Assembly (NCBI GenBank): GCA_025963385.1
Contig: JAOPUT010000254.1
Span: 1-47,898 of the forward strand
Source of the DNA: Mycobacterium sp.
Lineage (GTDB): Bacteria > Actinomycetota > Actinomycetes > Mycobacteriales > Mycobacteriaceae
Direction of reading: 5' to 3'
DNA length: 47,898 nt
The notes below the pieces were generated by a model that saw only the letters and a list, made by a program, of their open reading frames with translations, did no database searches and was not told where the DNA came from. Below, piece by piece: positions 9,044 to 17,389 of this stretch. The number at the start of each line of letters is the position of its first letter. The stretch's first letter is position 1. The position numbers and the translations under genes are program-made.

Positions 9044-9928
9044 CTACTCTGATGTAATTCCTAGCTGCTCAGAGCGTGTTTTTGCGGCCACGACGGCCTC
9101 CGCTACCGCGGCGCGCAGACCGCCCCGCTCCAATTCCCGCAGACCAGCGGCGGTAGTGCCGCCGGGCGACGTCACGGTGGCGCGCAGCTGAGCAGGGCTG
9201 GTGTCCATTGCCGTGCCCGCTGCGCCGTCCCCCGACGGGGTGGCGTGGTCGAGGGTCTCCAGCAACATCGCGGCAGAGCCAGCCATCGTCTGGGTCGCCA
9301 GCTCGGTCGCCACGGCCCTCGGCAGTCCCACCGCGACGCCGGCGTCGACGAGCGCCTCGACCATCAGGAAGAAGTAGGCAGGCCCCGAGCCCGAGACCGC
9401 CGTGACCGCGTCGATTTGCGACTCGGGCACCGTGAGGACCCCGCCCACGGCATCGAAGATCGCCGAGACCTCCTTGAGCTGCTCAGGCGTCGCGAAGCGG
9501 CCCGGTGCCAGCGCGCTGACCCCTCCGCCAACGACCACGGGAGCATTCGGCATCACCCGGATGACGGGAGATCCCGCCGGGAGGTTGGCTTCGTAGTAGG
9601 CGGTGGTGACGCCTGCCGCCACCGTGACGAACACCTGCTCCGCGCTGCTGTTCTCCGCCCGCGCGGCGGCCGCCGAGATGTCGCCGATCACCTTCTCGAC
9701 GTCCGACGGCTTCACCGCGACCACGACGTACGCCGCGTTCTCGGCGGCGTCGGCGACCGTCGTCACCAGCACGGAGTACGTCTCTGACAGGTACTTCGCC
9801 CGGTCCGGATGCTTCTCCGCAATGACCATGTCCCTGGCCTGCCTGCCCGAGCGCAGAAGCCCGGAAAGCAGTGCCTCGCCGATGCTTCCGCCACCGATGA
9901 TCGCAATTCTCGCCACGGACGCAAGCAT
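9044..9928 (-). CDS. proC: Pyrroline-5-carboxylate reductase
   Basis: Catalyses the final NAD(P)H-dependent step of proline synthesis. The 294-residue product has the N-terminal dinucleotide motif IAIIGGGSIGEALLSGLL (about 8-25), the VVAVKPSDV segment near 73, and the family C-terminal signature with VTSPGGTTAAGLRELERGG. The ATG at 9928 (MLASVARIAIIGGG) matches the orthologous start; GTG at 9916 is a possible shorter start. A reading frame continues far upstream through the next two genes, but this is a by-product of high GC. The intergenic segment to the HTH gene is 138 bases. Confidence 0.95.
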   Translation of the reverse strand: MLASVARIAIIGGGSIGEALLSGLLRSGRQARDMVIAEKHPDRAKYLSETYSVLVTTVADAAENAAYVVVAVKPSDVEKVIGDISAAAARAENSSAEQVFVTVAAGVTTAYYEANLPAGSPVIRVMPNAPVVVGGGVSALAPGRFATPEQLKEVSAIFDAVGGVLTVPESQIDAVTAVSGSGPAYFFLMVEALVDAGVAVGLPRAVATELATQTMAGSAAMLLETLDHATPSGDGAAGTAMDTSPAQLRATVTSPGGTTAAGLRELERGGLRAAVAEAVVAAKTRSEQLGITSE

Positions 9929-9948
9929 TGCACGCCCGGCAGCGGGAG

Positions 9949-10791
9949 CTACGACTGTGCCTGCGGCACCAGAGCGAGCTGGCGGGACTGCACGATGATG
10001 CGACCCTCGCAGTCGACGACGAGATGGTCCTCGTCGAACCAGTCCTGGCCGATCTGCATCGTCGTGCACATCACCCGCAGCCAGCCGTCCGCAGGCATGC
10101 CACGGAGGTAGGCGGTGAGCTGAACCGTTGGCGCCCAGCCGAATCGGTTCACCGCCCACGTCACGGGCGCCGAGATGTCCCCGCACAGCAGCGCGAACAG
10201 CACGTCGGGCGTGCCCACCTTCGGCCGTACCCAGTACTCGATGACGGGCGCCCCTCCGTCGGCGCGCGGGCCCATCGTGCCGACCGACGGCCTGATGTCG
10301 CAGCCGTGGGCGAGGTGCACGATGTCGGCCATCGGATGCCCCGGCCCGATCGGGTCGAGGCCGGGCGGCGGTTCCGGCGTCATCAGGGGCACCACGGGGT
10401 TGACCGACAGCAGCGGAGGGACGTGGTGCTCGGGATCTGCGAGCGTGATCGCCGCGCGCACGGCTGTGCGCTCCCCCTGGTTCAGCTCCACGTCGACCAG
10501 GCTGACGCGGCGCCCCCGCTTGCGGACGGTGGTGACCACCGTCAACCGTCCCGGATCGGGCGCCCATAGAAAACTTCCCGACACTGCGATCGGCTGCATT
10601 CCCGCGTCCCCGCCGAGTGCCGTCCGCGCCGCATTCGCGCACAGCGCCAGCATCGCCCCACCGTGCACCTTCGGCCCGATCGTCCAGTGCTCGTTGAGCT
10701 CGGCGCCGAAGACGCCGCGAGCCCCCGCGGCGTCGTCCGACGGCACGGGTGTCAGCACCATCGCATCGGTGAACGACGTGGATCCGGTCAA
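9949..10791 (-). CDS. Thioesterase-family (double hot-dog) protein, Rv0499 type
   Basis: A 280-residue protein resembling TesB/4HBT_3 acyl-CoA thioesterases: ELNEHWTIGPKVHGGAMLALCANAARTAL in the first hot-dog and a C-terminal segment SAPVTWAVNRFGWAPTVQLTAYLRGMPADGWLRV followed by EDHLVVDCEGRIIVQSRQLALV. The substrate is unknown. The start at 10791 is an ATG preceded by the stop of the next upstream gene by 18 bases; the proC start is 20 bases downstream, so proC, this gene and the sugar-isomerase gene form a plausible operon, as in M. tuberculosis. Confidence 0.78.
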   Translation of the reverse strand: MTGSTSFTDAMVLTPVPSDDAAGARGVFGAELNEHWTIGPKVHGGAMLALCANAARTALGGDAGMQPIAVSGSFLWAPDPGRLTVVTTVRKRGRRVSLVDVELNQGERTAVRAAITLADPEHHVPPLLSVNPVVPLMTPEPPPGLDPIGPGHPMADIVHLAHGCDIRPSVGTMGPRADGGAPVIEYWVRPKVGTPDVLFALLCGDISAPVTWAVNRFGWAPTVQLTAYLRGMPADGWLRVMCTTMQIGQDWFDEDHLVVDCEGRIIVQSRQLALVPQAQS

Positions 10792-10809
10792 GACGAAATC
10801 TCCAATTCC

Positions 10810-11667
10810 CTAGCGCAGAAGGTTGGTTCGCGCGAACTCGAGCGACTCGGTCAACAACTGTTCGCGTTCGGCCGCCGTCCGCGCGCCCGACGTCGTGACC
10901 TCGAGGATGACGTGGCCAGCGAAATTGCCGGCCGCCAGCATCTGGCAGATCTCGACGGTGGGCTGAGTGCCGCGACCCGGCACCAGGTGCTCGTCGGTCG
11001 ATGCGCCGCTGCCGTCGCACAGGTGAAGGTGCACCAGGCCGTCCGGCCCGTCGACGCCCATCCGGCCCGCCATGTCGATGGCGTCGGTCCCCGCGGTCGC
11101 GGAGTGCGACAGGTCGAGCGTGTAGTGCGCGTGATTGCCGTCCAGCGGGTCGTAGGACGGCGCAAAGGCCGACACGGCTATTCCGGGGGTGCCACCGCGC
11201 TTGCGCATCCGTGAGATGGACGGCTGGCCGGTGCCGAAGATGCGGTCGGCCCGGAACGGGAACATGTTCTCCACCGCAACCATGACGTCGCTCGACTCCT
11301 CGAGCGCGGCGACCTGATCGGAGAAACCCTCGGCGTAACGCCGCTGCCACCTGAACGGCGGGTGCACGACGACCGTCTGCGCTCCGAGTCGTTCGGCGGC
11401 GCGGACGCTTCGGTCGAGCTTGGAGATCGGATCGGCACCCCAGACGCGTTGCGAGATGAGCAGACACGGCGCGTGCAGGCTCAGCACCGGCATGGAGTAC
11501 TTCTCGGACAGCCGCTCGATCGCCGCGATGTCCTGGCTGACGGATTCCGCCCACACCATCAGCTCGACGCCGTCGTACCCGAGACGGGCGGCGTACTCGA
11601 AGGCTGCCTCGGTCCTCAACGGGTATACCGAGGCAGTCGAAAGACCGACCTTGATGGCGGGGCGCAC
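10810..11667 (-). CDS. Sugar phosphate isomerase/epimerase family protein (Rv0498 type)
   Basis: A 285-residue AP-endonuclease-2-like TIM barrel. The start is taken as GTG at 11667, giving VRPAIKVGLSTASVYPL, the orthologues' N-terminus. Barrel elements include RLGYDGVELMVWAE, PVLSLHAPCLLIS, TVVVHPPFRWQ, VAVENMFPF, TLDLSHSATAGTD, LVHLHLCDGSG and FAGHVILEVTTSG, with His, Glu and Asp positions consistent with a metal site. No specific reaction can be assigned. It begins 20 bases after the acidic membrane protein gene and no strong ribosome-binding site is visible, which leaves the exact start uncertain. Confidence 0.8.
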   Translation of the reverse strand: MRPAIKVGLSTASVYPLRTEAAFEYAARLGYDGVELMVWAESVSQDIAAIERLSEKYSMPVLSLHAPCLLISQRVWGADPISKLDRSVRAAERLGAQTVVVHPPFRWQRRYAEGFSDQVAALEESSDVMVAVENMFPFRADRIFGTGQPSISRMRKRGGTPGIAVSAFAPSYDPLDGNHAHYTLDLSHSATAGTDAIDMAGRMGVDGPDGLVHLHLCDGSGASTDEHLVPGRGTQPTVEICQMLAAGNFAGHVILEVTTSGARTAAEREQLLTESLEFARTNLLR

Positions 11668-11687
11668 TGAGGGATCAGTTTGACGTG

Positions 11688-12770
11688 TCAGTGAGACTGC
11701 AGCAGTGCCAGGGGTCCCAACGTGACCAACGCGCCGACTGCCACCGCGATCAACGTGCTTCCGATGTCCTCGGTCTTGCGCACCACACGCACGCCGACCA
11801 CCAGACCGAGGATCACGAGCACCGACAGCACCAGCGCGACGATCATGTTCCAGCGCCACAGCTGATCGAATGCGATGAACAGACCGGCCCCGAAGGCGAC
11901 GGCCAGCACGCACTGCACGACGACCCAGACACCCCTGACGAAGGCCGAGCCCTCCGGTGCCGTCGGCTCGGTCGCCTTCCTCGGCTCCTCCGCCTCGTCG
12001 TCGCCGAGATCGATGTCCTCGGGCCCTGGCTGGAGTCCGCGCCTCGCCAGATCGTCGGCGACGGACTGGCCGCCGAACAGCGTGTCCGAGCTCGACCGTA
12101 GGTAGGACGGCACGTCCTGGCGCTGCGTGCCCTCGTCGTCCGAGGCGTGCTTGTCGAGCACCTCGTTGAAGTCGACGTCCGGCCCGAGGTCCAGCATTCC
12201 GTCCTCGTCGTCGTCGATCACGGGGTCGGGGCTCATCTGCTCGGCCCCGCCCGGCTGAGCCGCGAACCCCGTCTGGGGCCGACGCGGTGGCGGGGTGAAG
12301 TCGATGGGGTTCGGATCGACGTCGCGCTGCTCGAGGTGGGCCTGGTAATCCAGCTCCGCCTCGGTGAGTTCGGGTTCCGGCTCGGTTTCGGCTTGGGCTT
12401 CCGGTTCGGCTTCGGCCTCCGGTTCGGCCTCCGGCTCCGCTTGGCCCTCCGGTTCCGCTTCGAGCTCCGGTTCTGGTTCCGGTTCCGGTTCGGCCTCTTC
12501 GGCCTGCGGCTCCTCGACCGGTTCCTCGATCGGCGGCGCAAGCGTCTCTTCGACGGGAGGCTCTTCGACGGGAGGCTCCTTGACGACCCGCATCGAGCCG
12601 GTGTTGATGATCGGTATCTCACCGGTGAGCTCCGCGACGGTCACCGCATCGCTGTTGCCGCGCCGACGCCTGCGGCGACCGCCGGCCGGCGGCGCACCGA
12701 TGGTGCCGTTCTTGGCCAGCAGCTCCGCCACCGAGATGGGTCGCGTGTGCGTGTCGTCTGAATCAGTCAT
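11688..12770 (-). CDS. Acidic, Glu/Pro-rich membrane protein with three C-terminal helices (Rv0497 type)
   Basis: A 360-residue protein with a long disordered acidic N-terminal region and three predicted membrane helices at the C-terminus: GVWVVVQCVLAVAFGAGLFIA, NMIVALVLSVLVILGLVVGV and STLIAVAVGALVTLGPLALL. A basic cluster GGRRRRRRGN lies near residue 30. Residues about 60-150 are dominated by repeated EPE, EPEAE and PPVEE units. No catalytic motif is seen and no function is known. The ATG at 12770 overlaps the ppx1 stop by four bases (ATGA), implying translational coupling to ppx1. An in-frame GTG/ATG at 12899 would run deep into ppx1 and is rejected. Confidence 0.83.
   Translation of the reverse strand: MTDSDDTHTRPISVAELLAKNGTIGAPPAGGRRRRRRGNSDAVTVAELTGEIPIINTGSMRVVKEPPVEEPPVEETLAPPIEEPVEEPQAEEAEPEPEPEPELEAEPEGQAEPEAEPEAEAEPEAQAETEPEPELTEAELDYQAHLEQRDVDPNPIDFTPPPRRPQTGFAAQPGGAEQMSPDPVIDDDEDGMLDLGPDVDFNEVLDKHASDDEGTQRQDVPSYLRSSSDTLFGGQSVADDLARRGLQPGPEDIDLGDDEAEEPRKATEPTAPEGSAFVRGVWVVVQCVLAVAFGAGLFIAFDQLWRWNMIVALVLSVLVILGLVVGVRVVRKTEDIGSTLIAVAVGALVTLGPLALLQSH
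12350..12590 (-). repeat. Low-complexity Glu/Pro codon repeat within the acidic membrane protein gene
   Basis: The plus strand shows repeated GGTTCC, GGCTCG and GGCCTCC units, which on the coding strand are runs of GAG/GAA and CCG codons. They give irregular EPEPE, EAEPE and PPVEE repeats of 2 to 8 residues. The unit is degenerate, but the region is likely to vary in length between strains through slippage. Confidence 0.75.
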
Positions 12771-13768
12771 CGTCTCGTACCTCTGGCTGCCGCTTTGTCG
12801 ATTCGCGCCAGACCTGCCGACGTGCCAACCAGGGCGGTCCCGTCGGCTTCGCTGTCGAGTTTCCGCAAGATCAACCCTTCTCGCAACGCCCAGGGGCAAA
12901 TGTCCACGGTATCGATCCCAAGGGCCTTCATACTCGCTTCAGCTACCAACGCGCCCGCCACGATCTGCGGCGCCCGCTCGGCGCTCACCCCTTCCAACTC
13001 CGCTCGGTCAGCCGTCGTCATCCTAGAGATGAAGGCTATGAGCTGACGAAGCCCTGCAGCTGTCAGTGTCCTCTTCACCCGCGGTCCTGCGCCGGAGGGA
13101 GCCGCTCCGGTGAGTCGCGCCAGCGATCTGAACGTCTTCGAGGTCGCGACGGTCAGGTCGGGAGCGCCCGCGTCGAGCACCTCGGCACCCGCCTCGGCCA
13201 TCTCCGTCGCCAGCCAGTCCCTGAGCATGGCCACTCGGCGACGCCCGGGAGGATCGTCCTGCAGCCACTCCCTGGTCAACCTGCCTGCGCCCAGCGGCAG
13301 CGACAGCGCCACGTCGGGCTCCTCGTCGACCCCGCTCGACAACTCCAGCGAGCCACCGCCGATGTCGATGTTGATGATCCGGCCTGCACTCCAGCCGTAC
13401 CAGCGACGGACGGCGAGGAACGTCAGCCGGGACTCGTCGACACCCGAGAGCACCTTGAGCGCCACGCCGGTCTCCGCAAGCACCCGCGCCAGCACCTCTT
13501 CGGAGTTCTTCGCGTCACGAACCGCCGACGTGGCGAACGCCATCAGCTCCGCGCATCCCGAACTGGCGGAGATCTTGGCGAACTCGTCGATGGTGTCGAT
13601 GAGCTTGTCGGCGCCCTTGCGGGTCAGCTTTCCCGAGCCGTCGATCGCCTCGGCGAGGCGCAGCGACGCCTTGGTCGAGCTCATCGGAGTCGGGTGGCCG
13701 CCTCGCCGGGCGTCGACGACGAGCAGATGCACCGTGTTGCTGCCCACGTCGAGAACGCCCAATCGCAC
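12767..13768 (-). CDS. ppx1: Exopolyphosphatase, Ppx/GppA family
   Basis: Hydrolyses terminal phosphate from inorganic polyphosphate. The 333-residue product has the sugar-kinase/actin-fold phosphate loops [16 protein letters not shown] near the N-terminus and [16 protein letters not shown] in the middle, with [15 protein letters not shown] and [14 protein letters not shown] typical of the mycobacterial short Ppx1 (Rv0496). The GTG at 13768 gives [12 protein letters not shown] as in orthologues; GTG at 13777 adds three residues. Divergent from the interrupted Rv0495c-like gene, with about 35 bases between starts. Confidence 0.92.
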   Translation of the reverse strand: MRLGVLDVGSNTVHLLVVDARRGGHPTPMSSTKASLRLAEAIDGSGKLTRKGADKLIDTIDEFAKISASSGCAELMAFATSAVRDAKNSEEVLARVLAETGVALKVLSGVDESRLTFLAVRRWYGWSAGRIINIDIGGGSLELSSGVDEEPDVALSLPLGAGRLTREWLQDDPPGRRRVAMLRDWLATEMAEAGAEVLDAGAPDLTVATSKTFRSLARLTGAAPSGAGPRVKRTLTAAGLRQLIAFISRMTTADRAELEGVSAERAPQIVAGALVAEASMKALGIDTVDICPWALREGLILRKLDSEADGTALVGTSAGLARIDKAAARGTRR

Positions 13769-13802
13769 GAGACCCACGTTATCGGGTCTACCGTTGCATT
13801 CC

Positions 13803-14579
13803 GTGAGCGGATCGCATCGAGGTGAGGTGGAGCTGGACTTCGCCCGAGAATGGGTTGAGTTCTACGACCCCGACAATCCCGAACACGTCATCGCCGCGGA
13901 CATCACCTGGTTGTGTTCGCGGTGGACGTGCGTGTTCGGCACGCCTGCGTGTCAGGGCACGGTCGCGGGCCGTCCCGACGACGGCTGCTGCAGCCACGGC
14001 GCCTTCATGTCCGACGACGACGACGTGGCCAGACTCGACGACGCGGTCAAACAGCTCACCGACGACGACTGGCAGTTCCGCGACAAGGGCCTGGGCCGCA
14101 AGGGCTACCTCGAGATGGACGAGTAAGACGACAAGCCCAACCTGCGCACGCGAAAGTACAAGGGCGCCTGCATCTTTCTGAATCGGCCTGGATTCGAGGG
14201 CGGCATCGGCTGCGCACTGCACTCCAAGGCGCTCAAGCTCGGCGTGGAACCCCTGACCATGAAACCCGACATCTGCTGGCAGCTGCCGATCCGGCGCAGC
14301 CAGGAGTGGGTGGAGCGGCCCGATGGGACGCAGATTCTGCGCACCACCATCACCGAGTACGACCGGCGTGGGTGGGGCGAGGGCGGCGCCGATCTGCACT
14401 GGTACTGCACCGGAGACCCCCACGCCCACGTCGGTGCTCGTCAGGTCTGGGAGTCCTACGCCCCCGAACTCACCGAGCTGCTCGGCGAGAAGGCGTACGG
14501 GGAGCTCGCGGCGTTGTGCAAACGCCGCAGCGTCCTAGGACTGATAGCGATTCATCCCGCTACCCGCGCCGCGGAGTAA
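13803..14579 (+). pseudogene. Rv0495c-family conserved gene interrupted by an in-frame TAA
   Basis: A GTG at 13803 opens a frame encoding a Cys-rich conserved mycobacterial protein: [20 protein letters not shown], then [39 protein letters not shown]. At 14124-14126 the codon is TAA. The same frame then continues uninterrupted with [37 protein letters not shown] and [10 protein letters not shown] to a TAA at 14579, reproducing the rest of the family. Without the stop the protein would be 258 residues, close to family length. No frameshift is present: a single substitution would suffice (for example from TAC or CAA). Codon use downstream remains normal, so the lesion is recent, a sequencing error, or read through. 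The 3' end overlaps the convergent aminotransferase by 45 bases. Confidence 0.85.
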
Positions 14580-15899
14580 CCGCGGCGCGGCAGTGCGGCG
14601 CAGCGCAGGCGCCACGGGACGCCCCTCGAGCAGTCCGTCGGTCGACCCAGCGTCGATGGCTTGGCGGTAGGCGGGCAGTGCTCCGCGCACCGCGGCCACC
14701 GTGGCGTCGACGTCGACGTCGGTGTGCGCGGCAGACGTGACGAAGGACTGGCCGAGCACGCCGCGGCGCAGCATCTCCTGCAGGAACAGCGTGCGGTACG
14801 CCTGCGACGGCGCGCCGTCGGGACCGCGAGTGATGAAGATCATGCACGACGGCCGGCCCGCGACGGACACGTAGTCGTCGAGGCCGAACTCGGCGACCGC
14901 CTCCTCGACGCCTAGGGCCAACAACCGTCCGGCGTGCTCCATCCTTCCGATGGGGTCTTGGGTCCGGTAGGCGTGCACGACGGCACGGAACGCAGCCAGT
15001 GAGGCCGTCTCGGGGCCGTGCGTGGTGGACAGCAGGAAGACCCTGTCCCGTTCGGTGCGCAGCCCGCCGAGTTCCATGTGCTCGCGCTTACCTGCCAGGG
15101 CCGACAGCGGAAATCCGTTGGCCATCGCCTTGCCCCAGCACGACAGGTCGGGCTCGACGCCACTGAGGGCCTGGATGCCGCCCGCCGACCAGCGGAACCC
15201 GGTGATCATCTCGTCGAAGACCAACAGTGTGCCGTGCCTGTCGCAGAGCAGGCGGGCGCCCTCGAGGAACCCGGGCGCCGGTTCGGCGAGCGCGGTTGCC
15301 CCCTCCATGACGACGCACGCGATGTCGTTGCCCGCCAATGCCGTCGACAACGACTCGAGATCGTTGAAGTCGAAGCGTGCGGCGTCGGTGCAAGGGATGC
15401 CCGCGTTCATCGGCGTGGTGCCGATGAACCAGTCGTCGGTGGAGAAGAACGGCTGGTTGCACACGGCGACGCGGTTGCGCCCGGTGACCGCCCTGGCGAG
15501 CCGCACCGCCGCGGTGGTGACGTCGGATCCGTTCTTGGCGAACTTCACCATGTCGGCCGCCGGTACCAGGCTCAGGAAGTCCTCTGCGGCAGCGAGTTCC
15601 AGTATCGACGGCCTGCTGAAGTTGACCCCGTCGGCGATCGTCCTGGTGACGGCGTCCACCACTGGTTGATACCCGTGCCCCAGCGTGACCGACCGCAGGC
15701 CCATGCCGTACTCGACATATTCGTTGTCGTCGGCGTCCCACACCCGACAGCCCCGGCCACGCACCAGCACCGGCGTGATGAACTCCGGAAACTGGTCGGA
15801 GCCACGGGCATACGTGTGGGCGCCCCCGGGGATCAGCTCGTGCAGCCTGTCCTGCAATCGTCGGGACTCGTCGAAGGACGGCTCCCCCGACGAGGTCAC
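14535..15899 (-). CDS. Class III (glutamate-1-semialdehyde-type) PLP aminotransferase
   Basis: A 454-residue fold-type I aminotransferase. It has the N-terminal [19 protein letters not shown], the pyridine-nitrogen aspartate D229 in [13 protein letters not shown], and the PLP lysine K257 in [17 protein letters not shown]. It resembles glutamate-1-semialdehyde aminomutases, but its place in a glycan operon argues for a role in making an amino sugar or another amino-modified building block. The GTG start overlaps the polymerase stop by four bases (GTGA), so both are translated together. The C-terminal 45 bases overlap the end of the convergent Rv0495c-like gene. Confidence 0.8.
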   Translation of the reverse strand: MTSSGEPSFDESRRLQDRLHELIPGGAHTYARGSDQFPEFITPVLVRGRGCRVWDADDNEYVEYGMGLRSVTLGHGYQPVVDAVTRTIADGVNFSRPSILELAAAEDFLSLVPAADMVKFAKNGSDVTTAAVRLARAVTGRNRVAVCNQPFFSTDDWFIGTTPMNAGIPCTDAARFDFNDLESLSTALAGNDIACVVMEGATALAEPAPGFLEGARLLCDRHGTLLVFDEMITGFRWSAGGIQALSGVEPDLSCWGKAMANGFPLSALAGKREHMELGGLRTERDRVFLLSTTHGPETASLAAFRAVVHAYRTQDPIGRMEHAGRLLALGVEEAVAEFGLDDYVSVAGRPSCMIFITRGPDGAPSQAYRTLFLQEMLRRGVLGQSFVTSAAHTDVDVDATVAAVRGALPAYRQAIDAGSTDGLLEGRPVAPALRRTAAPRLLRGAGSGMNRYQS

Positions 15900-17305
15900 G
15901 TCGGCCCCGTCGTCACCGCCGGCACGGCTGCGGGGCGAGTCCGAGTCCGAGTCGATGGCACCTCCGCGCCTGCGCGTCTCGGTGCGGCCGGATTGGCCGC
16001 CAGGATGCCGAGGAGCATGACCACCAGAACGGTGAACTGCGGTGTGGAGAAGGTGTTGTCGGTGAACGAGTAACCCATGAAGCCGACGGCGAAGGTGGCG
16101 ATCACCCAGCGCACCGTGCCGCGGTGCGCGCGGGCGGCGAGGAAGAACAGCACGAGCATGATCGTCATCATCGCGATGAGCAGGAGGACGCCGCCGTCGA
16201 GCAGCAGGTGGATGTATTCGTTGTGCGGGGCGAAGAACTCCTTCTGCACGTGCGGCGGCGCGTACATCTGGACGGCGATGGTCGCGAAGCCCAAACCCTT
16301 ACCGGTGGTAGGGCTTTGACTGGCCAGGCCGAAGAAGAAGTCCCACGCCTGGTCGCGCCCCGAGGTGTTGAACGTGCCCTCGTAGCTGTTGCCCATGCTG
16401 CGTCGGATCAGCTCGGGTGCGGCCACCATCATCGCGATGATCGCGATCGCGGAGGCCACCCACGCACCCTTGCGCGCACGGTTCGACGTCGACCGGCTGA
16501 ACAGCAGTGCGTGCACGATGAAGACGAACACCAGCGCGACGCCGACGCCGATCCCGCCACGGGTCGCGGTGGCCGTCAGGATGACGAGGTTCAGGCCGAC
16601 CCAGAGGTACGTCCGCGGATTCCGGTCGACGCCGGGCAGGCCGAGCAGGCACAGTCCCGCGGCGAGAGCAGCGAGGGACAGGAACGCGAGGTGCGCCGGG
16701 ATCGAGGCACCCTCCAGCCTCGGCACACCCGTGGCCTCGACGGTGAAAACGGTTGACACCCCGGCGATCTGGAGTGGTATGCCCGCGACCACGCAGAGCA
16801 GCGGAAGCTTGGTGATGAAGCCGAGCCCCCGCGACACACCGACCTTGCGCCAGTCGACGAAGAGGAACATCCAGGGCAGCGAGTAGCCGATGAACGCACG
16901 GCTCGCGAGGGCCGCGCCGACGTCGATGGCACCACCGATGTCCAAGATCGACACCAGGAAGGCGACGCCGAGCGCCGAGACGGCGGCCGCGCCCACCCCC
17001 GACCACCGCAGACCGGCGGTGAACACCAGGCAGCCGAGCGCGATGATCAAGAGCACCTTCTGGACGGCATCCCCGTTGGGGAGGGGTTCGCCTGCCGCGT
17101 CGAGGAAGATCGCGGGCGAGATGACGAGAACGGTCAGCGGCGCGAGCTGCCAGCGGCTACCCGGATAGAGCAGGGCGGCGAGGACCATCAGCAGCAGCAC
17201 CTCGGCGGCAAGGAACAGCGGGGAGACGGCGACTGCGGCGCCTGCGACCATTGCGGCCGCCAACCCGACGATCCATGGCGCGGCGCCACGCAGCTGCATC
17301 AACAT
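15896..17305 (-). CDS. O-antigen ligase/polymerase-family membrane protein (Wzy-like)
   Basis: A 469-residue polytopic membrane protein with about ten to eleven hydrophobic helices, starting with WIVGLAAAMVAGAAVAVSPLFLA. The large C-terminal loop carries the Wzy_C/WaaL pattern: RDQAWDFFFGLASQSPTTGKGLGF followed by APHNEYIHLLLDGGVLLL, with H and N of HNEY as the likely catalytic positions. Members polymerise or ligate undecaprenyl- or decaprenyl-linked glycans outside the cytoplasmic membrane. The ATG at 17305 has a good GAGGAG ribosome-binding site eight bases upstream. First gene of a two-gene minus-strand operon, divergent from the beta-helix lipoprotein. Ligase and polymerase cannot be told apart from sequence alone. 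Confidence 0.8.
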   Translation of the reverse strand: MLMQLRGAAPWIVGLAAAMVAGAAVAVSPLFLAAEVLLLMVLAALLYPGSRWQLAPLTVLVISPAIFLDAAGEPLPNGDAVQKVLLIIALGCLVFTAGLRWSGVGAAAVSALGVAFLVSILDIGGAIDVGAALASRAFIGYSLPWMFLFVDWRKVGVSRGLGFITKLPLLCVVAGIPLQIAGVSTVFTVEATGVPRLEGASIPAHLAFLSLAALAAGLCLLGLPGVDRNPRTYLWVGLNLVILTATATRGGIGVGVALVFVFIVHALLFSRSTSNRARKGAWVASAIAIIAMMVAAPELIRRSMGNSYEGTFNTSGRDQAWDFFFGLASQSPTTGKGLGFATIAVQMYAPPHVQKEFFAPHNEYIHLLLDGGVLLLIAMMTIMLVLFFLAARAHRGTVRWVIATFAVGFMGYSFTDNTFSTPQFTVLVVMLLGILAANPAAPRRAGAEVPSTRTRTRPAAVPAVTTGPT

Positions 17306-17389
17306 GGGGTCAACTCCTCGGTTACTGCTGAAGTATGGTCCTCGGCAAAGAGCATGTCGCTGTCATGCCCCCGAGCCCGAAGGATCCAC

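Noticed and set aside
9929..11554. Apparent 540-residue N-terminal extension of proC through two upstream genes
   Set aside because: The extension is the shadow of the thioesterase-like and isomerase-like genes in another frame. ProC homologues start at the ATG at 9928.
14124..14126. Recoding of the TAA as selenocysteine or pyrrolysine
   Set aside because: Selenocysteine uses TGA and pyrrolysine TAG. TAA is not used for either, so mutation, error or plain readthrough are the remaining options.
14535..15899. Aminotransferase as the haem-pathway HemL
   Set aside because: It is translationally coupled to a glycan polymerase gene and lies far from the hemA operon. In M. tuberculosis hemL maps elsewhere.
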